This document shows positions 1 to 7,942 of a DNA stretch of 64,000 nt, piece by piece (position 1 is the first letter of the stretch; every line of letters starts with the position of its first letter). Source of the stretch: Sphingobacterium sp. (GTDB lineage Bacteria > Bacteroidota > Bacteroidia > Sphingobacteriales > Sphingobacteriaceae); the NCBI GenBank assembly GCA_031253985.1, contig JAIRVH010000059.1, positions 55,182-119,181 of the forward strand, read 5' to 3'. Both the position numbers and the translations under genes were made by a program. Under the pieces are notes generated by a model, which was not told the DNA's origin, did not search any database, and saw only the letters and a program-made list of their open reading frames with translations.

Positions 1-1
1 T

Positions 2-583
2 CCGAGTTCGATCTTTGCGGTAGATGCCCTTATAGATGCGGCCAATAAACGTAAGCTCAGTGAGATCGAACCTTTATTTTTGAAGCTCTCGAAAGAGGTG
101 CGTCAAATGACGAATGCGCGGCAGCTGGAAGCACGCTTTCTGGCTGAGCGAAGTGTGAAAATTGGTAATAAAGCGCCTGATTTTTCTCAGCCGGATACGA
201 ATGGGAAAATGATCAAGGTGTCCGATTTCAAAGGACAGTATGTGCTGATCGATTTTTGGGCAAGCTGGTGTGGTCCCTGTCGTGCGGAAAACCCCAATCT
301 ATTAAAGGCGTATAACAAGTATAAAAGTAAGGGACTGGAAGTCCTTGCGGTATCCCTCGATGATACAAAAGGAAAAAATGCCTGGTTAAAAGCGATTAAG
401 GATGATGGTCTGCCTTGGATCCAAGTGGCGGATCTGAAGGGTTGGAGCAATGAGGCGGCGGTATTATATGGCGTACGTGCTGTGCCACAGAATTATCTGG
501 TGGATCCGAAAGGAAACATTGTCGCTATTAATATCAAAGGAGAACTGCTGCATCAGGAATTGGCCAAAATTTTTGGGAACTAA
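2..583 (+). CDS. TlpA/ResA-like thioredoxin-fold protein, 5' end outside window
   Basis: C-terminal 193 residues of a thiol-disulfide oxidoreductase. The frame is open from base 2 with no stop, so the gene begins upstream of the window; the TTG at 80 is only an internal codon. A thioredoxin fold of the AhpC-TSA/TlpA type is clear: a GNKAPDF entry segment, WASWCGPCR with both redox cysteines, and a VPQNYLVD cis-proline region. In Bacteroidetes such proteins often carry an N-terminal DUF4369 domain and sit in the periplasm; neither that domain nor a signal peptide can be seen here because the start is missing. The likely role is periplasmic disulfide reduction or resistance to oxidative stress. 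The gene is followed by a strong hairpin terminator and looks unrelated to the xylan genes beyond it. Confidence 0.88.
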   Translation, partial: PSSIFAVDALIDAANKRKLSEIEPLFLKLSKEVRQMTNARQLEARFLAERSVKIGNKAPDFSQPDTNGKMIKVSDFKGQYVLIDFWASWCGPCRAENPNLLKAYNKYKSKGLEVLAVSLDDTKGKNAWLKAIKDDGLPWIQVADLKGWSNEAAVLYGVRAVPQNYLVDPKGNIVAINIKGELLHQELAKIFGN

Positions 584-681
584 AGATTAAATGCGGGCTC
601 ATTGACCTGAGATTGGAATGCTGATACCGTATATGAAAGATGCACGTTGAAGATCTTCTCTAAACGACGAGGTATATATTA

Positions 682-708
682 AAGCTAGGGATTGAATCCC
701 TAGCTTTT

Positions 709-710
<2 letters not shown>
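682..710. terminator. Bidirectional rho-independent terminator
   Basis: A perfect 12-bp stem (AAGCTAGGGATT/AATCCCTAGCTT) around a one-base loop is followed by a T-run on the plus strand and an A/T-rich stretch on the minus strand. It sits between the convergent thioredoxin-like gene and the esterase gene, whose stop codon it touches, so it probably ends both transcripts. Confidence 0.85.
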
Positions 711-1618
<908 letters not shown>

Positions 1619-1645
1619 AAAGATGATGTCTAGTTTATCTGAGGT

Positions 1646-3376
1646 TTAATTCATCGCTATAAACTTGAATTTGAACAATTGGCAAGAGGTACCGTAATAA
1701 TCCCACAGCTGTAGGTTGGAATTTCCATCCATCGTACAGTTGGGTACATCCCATCCACGTGTGGCATCCACTTTCGACAGGATTTTGTAATAGCCATTGG
1801 CTACTGCCAGCACCTGCCAGGCTTGTGCATCATTGTTGTAGTTCTGCCAGAGCCGGATGGAAGTTCCGAGTGTATTGCTGTTGCTGGCCAGGTCAATGCA
1901 GCGATTACTTGCGCTAGCTTTGGAAACAAAACGCCAGTAACCATTGCCGGCATCGACGGCAACCCAGCGTTGCGCATTTGCACCATTTCGGGTCCAGGGT
2001 CTGAGTACAGCGCCGTTGGCGTCTTCCCCTGATTTTAAATCTAGGACTTTGTTGGCATCGGTCTGAAATTCGATTTCATAAATACCGTTATTGACGAGGC
2101 TGGTAACATTGCAATTTGAACTGGGATAATTGGAGGCGGCATATTGTTGAAACCATTGTTTACTAGGAGCAGCGCAGGCTTCCCAATCGTTATTGAAGGC
2201 AGTACCTGCATTGGGATCGCCTTTGTGGAGCAGGTCGTCAGGAGCGAGAAGGTTCCAACTCACATTGCCGGATTGATCGACGATATATTTTAAATTGGCA
2301 CCAAAGCCATTGCCACCGGCAGTACCTGTGGAGCCTGTGCCAAAGGTGCCATATCCTTGCGGTGCCCAGTCGGTCTCCGTAATGGCGATTGGTGCAATGT
2401 CAGCAATAGGTTTAACATTGGTATTCCAGGCATTTTGAAAGGCCTGATAGGTATTAACGCCACCCCAATACCCGGGATAAATATGTACAGCGTACCCGAT
2501 GTTGCCACCGGTAATCTGATTACTGACATAGCCTTGGTAATGAGACTGCCAGCCGGTGCCGGGTATCCAGCATACATTGTTGGCACCGTTGTTACGGATA
2601 ATATTGACCAATGGCTGAAAGAAATTTTTAAGTGCAGCAAAATGCTCGTTTCCTGTTGTTCCCCAAGTGCCATTTGTGCCCAGGATTTCAACGGGTTCGT
2701 TGGCCAGCTCAAACATCACGTTATCGGCGTTCTTCAGTGCAGGGTGCTGCGAAAGAAAAGTCCATACGGTTTTGAGATAAGTATGATAGGCATCATTGAC
2801 CGCAATACGGTGCGGACATACACCCGGAGGGCGCAAGATGACATACATACCCCGACTGCGGGCATGGTTGATCAACGGAATAATGACCTGGTCGGTATAC
2901 GTAACCAAGCGATTGTAATTGAACCTTGAGATGTCATCTTCGGGAATAGGTGCACCAGGATCGTTGGTCCAATAAGGATCGATATGGAGACGAATATAAT
3001 TGAGATACCAACCGTCGGCCGCACTGCTGAGTTTGTCAATGACGGCTTTGTTGTAATTGAGCGCTCCTTGTACATTGTAATTGTCCCAGGTGCAGTACCC
3101 CGAGTTGGCCCCATACTGACAGCCATTGAACCAGGGGCTTGGCGTAATGGCTACCCCATGCAGGACGATATTATTGTCGCAGGGATCCTTGAGGTACTTT
3201 CCGCCTACATGTAGGGTCGGTGTCGACCGTGGCCAGCTTGTGACAGCTTGCGCGGAAACATTGGACTTCAGACTTCTTTCGGATTCGCTGGTCAAGGTTT
3301 TTTCTTCCAGCCGCGAACAGCTGGAAAGAATGGTTAATAAAAAGACCAGCAGTAACCACATTTTGTTTGTTCTCAT
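1646..3376 (-). CDS. GH5 endoglycanase lipoprotein with C-terminal ricin-type beta-trefoil
   Basis: 576 residues. A lipobox (LSSC, Cys20) predicts a lipid-anchored, probably surface-exposed enzyme. Residues about 60-400 form a GH5 (beta/alpha)8 catalytic domain: LANEP gives the acid/base Glu227, and AITETDW gives the nucleophile Glu334. Residues about 428-575 form a ricin-B/CBM13-like trefoil; two QxW motifs are intact (AQRW, AQAW) and the third is degenerate (CQLF). Several GH5 subfamilies contain xylanases or act on beta-1,4 glycans, and the location at the end of the xus operon, 30 bp after the GH10 gene, argues for xylan or arabinoxylan. The subfamily cannot be assigned by eye, so cellulase or mannanase activity is not excluded. 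Confidence 0.85.
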   Translation of the reverse strand: MRTNKMWLLLVFLLTILSSCSRLEEKTLTSESERSLKSNVSAQAVTSWPRSTPTLHVGGKYLKDPCDNNIVLHGVAITPSPWFNGCQYGANSGYCTWDNYNVQGALNYNKAVIDKLSSAADGWYLNYIRLHIDPYWTNDPGAPIPEDDISRFNYNRLVTYTDQVIIPLINHARSRGMYVILRPPGVCPHRIAVNDAYHTYLKTVWTFLSQHPALKNADNVMFELANEPVEILGTNGTWGTTGNEHFAALKNFFQPLVNIIRNNGANNVCWIPGTGWQSHYQGYVSNQITGGNIGYAVHIYPGYWGGVNTYQAFQNAWNTNVKPIADIAPIAITETDWAPQGYGTFGTGSTGTAGGNGFGANLKYIVDQSGNVSWNLLAPDDLLHKGDPNAGTAFNNDWEACAAPSKQWFQQYAASNYPSSNCNVTSLVNNGIYEIEFQTDANKVLDLKSGEDANGAVLRPWTRNGANAQRWVAVDAGNGYWRFVSKASASNRCIDLASNSNTLGTSIRLWQNYNNDAQAWQVLAVANGYYKILSKVDATRGWDVPNCTMDGNSNLQLWDYYGTSCQLFKFKFIAMN

Positions 3377-3406
3377 AATTTAAATATTAAAGGGTGATTA
3401 ATGATC

Positions 3407-5092
3407 TTATTTTTTAACCTGCAATGCTTCAGCGACAGCCTGATATGCTGGCTTTCGAACGAATCCTTCGGTCCATAAACCGATCGGTTCTCCCCGCCGC
3501 CAGAATGAATTCTCTTGGTCAGGACTGTCTAATGGACTCCATATGGTAATACCATATTGTTTGTTTTTGGGAATGATCTCGAGATATTTCTCAACGACAA
3601 ATTTGTATAAGTCCGCTTGTTTCTGATACATTTCAGCTGTTGCATTTGTAGTTTTAATACCTGTTCCAAGCCCGATATCTAACTCAGACACCTTGATGAA
3701 CTTGCCGGTGGCTGCCAGCAGCGTAAACATATTGACGATGTTGTCTTTGTTTGTATTGATATCGATGTGCATCTGCGTGCCGATACCATCAACCTTGGCG
3801 CCTTTGCTTTCGATGTAGCTGACATAGGCGATCAGTCCTTTACATTTGTTGCCGCCGCCTTCCAAACCGTAGTCATTGATGAATAGGAGATCATTGGTAT
3901 TGCCATATTTGCGGGCGAATTGAAAGGCCTTCACGGCATAATCCTTACCTAAGTAATCCTGCCAGTAGAATTCGTCATCAGCCAGATCGGTTTTTCCGAT
4001 TCCGGTCTTCAAGGCATATTGGTCTGGCCAGTCGGACATAGGCTCGTTGACCACATCCCAGGATTTGATATACCCTTTGGTTTTCTCCAACATGCCGGCA
4101 ATAAATGTCTCCAGTGCTTTTGTGAGTATGGCTTCTTTCTCGGCAGGTGTTTTGTCGATCGTGCTACCTCCCGGGCTGCCATACCCTTCACCATTGGCGG
4201 ATTGTGCTCTGGAGGAGTTATTTCCCCAGCCAAACCAACCATCGATATTGTTTTCAAAATCACTGTTGGCGATAAGATTAGTCGAGCTGCCTGTTTTTGT
4301 CAGCACAACCTTGTCAATGAAAATAGTGCCATCGTATTGACCAAAATTGATAATAAAACGGTTGCGTGCAGCAGTTGCGGTGACTTTGAGCTCGTATTCT
4401 TTGTAGCCTGTTGTTAATGCTAATGAGCCCATATTATCACCGGTATAATTGGAAGTGCTCTGCAGATCAATACCAATATTGCCTGTTTTGCTACCTCGGG
4501 CCACAATCTTCAAAACATACTCTTTACCCACTTCCGTAGGGGTAATGTCATAGGCTGTCTGTGCTTCCCAAGCATTGACAACAGAAGGATTGCTCATTTT
4601 TAGTGCATGTCCCGCTAGCGCTGGTCCGCCCGAACCCGGTAGAACCACAGGGGCGATCAACTTATTGAGATAGGCAGCGTTTTGTCCCGAATGCCAGCAT
4701 AAGGTGTGACCATAAAGCGTCATATTGTTTTCCTGCGCAGCGGTGATCAGCTGTTCGACGCGTGATAGATTAAGGCTTCCGTCAGCCTGCACAATGGAGC
4801 CATGCTTCATTTCATAGCCCATCACCATTTCTTCAAAATTGCGGTTGGCCAGACGGTAAAGGACTCCCTTGTTAAAATAATCGTTCATATTGAGGGCTAC
4901 ACCAAGCTTAAATTCCGGACTTGCCTGTTTATCTAAATAACTTTTCAGGGGATTGTAGGCGTTTATGTCTTCCTGCGCCAGCACTTTTTCCGGTTTATCG
5001 ACGGCAAATTCCAATGGTTCATATTTGGTACAGGAACTCCAGACGGCGCTGAGCGAAAGTAGGATGACGATAGTTTTATTGATTTTTTTCAT
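3407..5092 (-). CDS. xyn10C: GH10 endo-beta-1,4-xylanase lipoprotein with inserted carbohydrate-binding module
   Basis: 561 residues with a lipobox (WSSC, Cys21). The GH10 barrel is split: the N-terminal part runs to HTLCWHSGQN (about residue 137), residues about 150-310 are an inserted CBM4/9-like beta-sandwich region, and the barrel then resumes. The acid/base is Glu350 in DVVNEP and the nucleophile Glu470 in VSELDIG. An interrupted GH10 with internal CBMs is the hallmark of the surface xylanase Xyn10C of the xylan core locus in Prevotella and Bacteroides. It would cut xylan at the cell surface into oligosaccharides for the SusC/SusD importers. It lies 23 bp after the xusE-like gene. The insert looks permuted or deleted (see findings). 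The symbol follows the named core locus by gene order and architecture. Confidence 0.92.
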   Translation of the reverse strand: MKKINKTIVILLSLSAVWSSCTKYEPLEFAVDKPEKVLAQEDINAYNPLKSYLDKQASPEFKLGVALNMNDYFNKGVLYRLANRNFEEMVMGYEMKHGSIVQADGSLNLSRVEQLITAAQENNMTLYGHTLCWHSGQNAAYLNKLIAPVVLPGSGGPALAGHALKMSNPSVVNAWEAQTAYDITPTEVGKEYVLKIVARGSKTGNIGIDLQSTSNYTGDNMGSLALTTGYKEYELKVTATAARNRFIINFGQYDGTIFIDKVVLTKTGSSTNLIANSDFENNIDGWFGWGNNSSRAQSANGEGYGSPGGSTIDKTPAEKEAILTKALETFIAGMLEKTKGYIKSWDVVNEPMSDWPDQYALKTGIGKTDLADDEFYWQDYLGKDYAVKAFQFARKYGNTNDLLFINDYGLEGGGNKCKGLIAYVSYIESKGAKVDGIGTQMHIDINTNKDNIVNMFTLLAATGKFIKVSELDIGLGTGIKTTNATAEMYQKQADLYKFVVEKYLEIIPKNKQYGITIWSPLDSPDQENSFWRRGEPIGLWTEGFVRKPAYQAVAEALQVKK

Positions 5093-5115
5093 CGTTGTTC
5101 ATGGTTGAATTGATA

Positions 5116-6144
5116 CTACTTTTTGATGGGGGTAAAAGTTTCCATTTTTACGGACCTGTCCCGCATCACGAGGGTATCCTTGCTTGTGACGCTCATCTGT
5201 GGCATTTCAATCGCATAGGAAAGATAAAGTGCGTCTCTATCCGTATTGCCCCAGCTGTTTTTTTCGCCCCGTTTGACAAACTTTCCTGTTCCTGTAGCAG
5301 ATATGCCGGCAGTTGCCGAGCTGATGCTACACGTATTGTCGTCATCAAAAGTTAAGTTCAGATTGACATTAATATTGACGTCATCAGTCCCTTTGAAAGA
5401 TAGCGGTAACACCGATTTCTTCAGCGCTGCTGTCATGACATTTTTGACTTCGTCTCTTTCGACATAAGCCTGATGTCTGACAATATTTTTAGTCAAGCTG
5501 CTGTTGACACCTTTGCCGACAATCTGGTCGGTGCCCCGACGTAGGTAATTGCCGTGCCAAGGGTTTATATATTTGAGGGCGTAGAAAATAAAATCTTTTG
5601 GTGCAACATCCCAATCGGATACAATAGCTCTATTGGCATTCTGTAGGGAAGTTTTGCCGGATAGGATGGAATCGGCGTTGACGACTTTTGACATGCGTAA
5701 GGGCAGGACGTAGTAGGTTTCCAATGCTTTGGGATCGGCAAAAAATGCGTCGGTTAGCTGTACCTCGACACCGCCTGTTAGACTGCCACTTGGAATAGTG
5801 ATCTGGTTGCTGGCCAGTTGATAGTAGTTGGTCGGCAATGGTGTGACCGGCTGTCCACCTGGGTAGCTGAGTCCGTTTGTGAGGCTATTGTCGACCACAA
5901 AATCGATACGGATGTCTTTGCTGTTGTTGTATACCCCGCCTGTAGTTGCCATGACTTTGACCTTATGCTGATTGTCGAGGCTGTTGTCAATGATGTCTTC
6001 GCCCAGTGTTACCGTTCTGACAGGTGTCTGATAAGCGAAGTATACCGATTGAAATTCGAAGTCTGGGAACTCCCAGTCGTTATTTTTGCAAGACGCCAGG
6101 CTTACTAATGCCATCGCGTAAAGAAGATTGATTTTTTTCATCAT
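5116..6144 (-). CDS. xusE: DUF1735/DUF4361 surface lipoprotein, XusE-like
   Basis: 342 residues from the chosen start, an ATG-ATG pair at 6144-6139. The frame stays open further upstream, but that part lies inside the SusD-like gene and only this start gives a proper lipoprotein signal (LASC, Cys19). The N-terminal half resembles DUF1735 (aromatic-rich YFAYQTP followed by a long beta-rich stretch) and the remainder DUF4361. Proteins of this type are accessory glycan-binding lipoproteins encoded after SusC/SusD pairs. The position between the second SusD and the GH10 gene matches xusE of the xusABCDE core. It is spaced 13 bp after the xusD-like stop, so co-translation is likely. Xylan binding is inferred. 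Confidence 0.82.
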   Translation of the reverse strand: MMKKINLLYAMALVSLASCKNNDWEFPDFEFQSVYFAYQTPVRTVTLGEDIIDNSLDNQHKVKVMATTGGVYNNSKDIRIDFVVDNSLTNGLSYPGGQPVTPLPTNYYQLASNQITIPSGSLTGGVEVQLTDAFFADPKALETYYVLPLRMSKVVNADSILSGKTSLQNANRAIVSDWDVAPKDFIFYALKYINPWHGNYLRRGTDQIVGKGVNSSLTKNIVRHQAYVERDEVKNVMTAALKKSVLPLSFKGTDDVNINVNLNLTFDDDNTCSISSATAGISATGTGKFVKRGEKNSWGNTDRDALYLSYAIEMPQMSVTSKDTLVMRDRSVKMETFTPIKK

Positions 6145-6157
6145 GTGCGTATTAATG

Positions 6158-7921
6158 TTAATTCCATCCTGTATTCTGTACAAGATTGCTATATTTAAGT
6201 ACTTCACTGTACGGGATCGGACCATAGTACATATAGGTTTCGTAAAGTCTATTTTCAACCGGAATTTCCGTGTAGCTGTTGTTACTTATGCTGATTCCTT
6301 TTGCAGCAACATTGATATCCATCTTCCAGCGGCGGAGATCCCAAAACCGAAATCCTTCAAAGCAGAGCTCCAGTCGGCGTTCGTTGCGGATGAGCTGCCG
6401 CATTTGATCTTTATTGTTTTTTACTTGCTCCAGGTAAGGATCGCCATTGTTGGTGCCTACACCGGCACGTCTGCGAATAGCTTTGATGATATCGTAAGCA
6501 GAGAACGTAAAGGTCCCCATGCCTGTAGGTCCCCAGGCTTCATTAGCTGCCTCGGCATAAGCCAGATACATTTCTGTCATCCGTAGGCGGACATTGAAAT
6601 GCATTTGTTGGGTCGGGGATGATGGATTTAGATTAACGTCCTGACGTAGGAGCTTTTTGAGGTAATAGCCCGTTCGTGTAGATGTTTCGACCTTATTTAG
6701 CCCATCGTTGGTTGGACTGTTGGCAGTGGTATTGATCGCTGTGCTGCTGACACCTGCAGTTGCTCCATTGACAATAATATAAGTCTTCAATCTAGGATCC
6801 CGCTTATCATAAGGATTGGCTTTATTGTAGGCCGAATTGGCATCTCCAATCGGATATCCATTTTCCATGGGGAAGGCATCGACCAGGTTTTGCGTGGGAT
6901 TGAGTCTTCCTTTTCCAAATAATGTTGGCGGAAAATGGTCCTGTTCCATGCTATTGCTATTTCCTTTGTCGGTACGCCAAAGGATTTCGGCGGGGTTTGA
7001 TCCGGAGGTTAAACCGTCGACTACATCTTTATTGTACCAGGTAAATCCTTTAGGATCGATGCCACTGGGGCCGCCTTTGGCTTGGATGACTTGTCCGGCA
7101 TAGGTGGCCGCTTGCTCCCAAGTCGTTTTGCTGCCTTCACTGTATGCTGGACTTGCAGCCAATAATGCCGCTCTGGCGCGGATCGCCTGTGCGATGCGTT
7201 TGGTCATCCGGAGTTTGAAATAAGATCCGAATACGCGATTGTAATCGTCCTTATTGATCGTTCCTGCATATTTGGCCGGGATCTGACTATCGGCGCTGAT
7301 GTCTTCATAATCCATCGGCAACAGGTCTTCTGCTTTTTTGATGTCATCGTAGAGCTGTTGCATGCAGGTTTCAAATGGTGCCCGTGTATGGTTAAAGTCC
7401 GAATTGATGGTTTCGGGAGTCAGAAGGATGGGGACACCCATGATTTCCCCGGTACTTGATTTCCCAGCATGTGCCTGGAGCAGGTGAAACATAAATAGGG
7501 CACGAAGGCCATAAGCTTCACCTTTCATCCGGTCGTTGAATAGGACGCTGACCTTTGGATCCAGCGCCCATTCCACCTTATCGCTCAGGGATAAAAAGTT
7601 GTTGAGATATTGCAAAGCTGCGTAACTGTTGCGCCATTGGTCGAAAGGGTTGTTTATGCTTGTCCATTGCCCCGTGGCTGTTTTAAGATAGGTGTTGCTT
7701 TTATCGTTGCTTACTGCATTGTCGGTGGCAACATCATCGAAGCTATAACTATTGCCCGGAACGCGGTTGTATCCGTTTAGGAGTAATCCTTGGGCATAGA
7801 GGGGACGGCTGTTGGCCGTTTCAATTTCAAGATTATTTTCAATAGCCGGATCAAACATATCCTCACAGGAGGAAAATAGTAAGCTACTTAGGATGGCTAT
7901 GGTTAGTATTCTTTTCATCAT
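6158..7921 (-). CDS. xusD: SusD/RagB-family glycan-binding lipoprotein (second pair)
   Basis: 587 residues with a lipobox (FSSC, Cys19). It shows the SusD/RagB pattern: an N-terminal helical TPR-like region, the conserved IRNERRLELCFEG stretch, then FRFWDLRRWK near the C-terminus. SusD proteins sit as a lid on the SusC barrel and capture oligosaccharides at the cell surface. The gene starts 21 bp after the second SusC-like gene and is the fourth gene of the xus-type operon, which is why the symbol xusD is used. The ligand, xylo-oligosaccharides, is inferred from the flanking GH10 and GH5 genes. Confidence 0.9.
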   Translation of the reverse strand: MMKRILTIAILSSLLFSSCEDMFDPAIENNLEIETANSRPLYAQGLLLNGYNRVPGNSYSFDDVATDNAVSNDKSNTYLKTATGQWTSINNPFDQWRNSYAALQYLNNFLSLSDKVEWALDPKVSVLFNDRMKGEAYGLRALFMFHLLQAHAGKSSTGEIMGVPILLTPETINSDFNHTRAPFETCMQQLYDDIKKAEDLLPMDYEDISADSQIPAKYAGTINKDDYNRVFGSYFKLRMTKRIAQAIRARAALLAASPAYSEGSKTTWEQAATYAGQVIQAKGGPSGIDPKGFTWYNKDVVDGLTSGSNPAEILWRTDKGNSNSMEQDHFPPTLFGKGRLNPTQNLVDAFPMENGYPIGDANSAYNKANPYDKRDPRLKTYIIVNGATAGVSSTAINTTANSPTNDGLNKVETSTRTGYYLKKLLRQDVNLNPSSPTQQMHFNVRLRMTEMYLAYAEAANEAWGPTGMGTFTFSAYDIIKAIRRRAGVGTNNGDPYLEQVKNNKDQMRQLIRNERRLELCFEGFRFWDLRRWKMDINVAAKGISISNNSYTEIPVENRLYETYMYYGPIPYSEVLKYSNLVQNTGWN

Positions 7922-7942
7922 TCTCGGTTTAAATAGTTATGA

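Noticed and set aside
2357..2929. 190-codon plus-strand frame opposite the GH5 gene
   Set aside because: Antisense to the catalytic domain with conserved GH5 motifs on the other strand; no protein features of its own.
6145..6258. Upstream extension of the DUF1735 gene into the SusD gene
   Set aside because: It would put 38 residues before the lipoprotein signal and overlap the SusD coding end; the start at 6144 is preferred.
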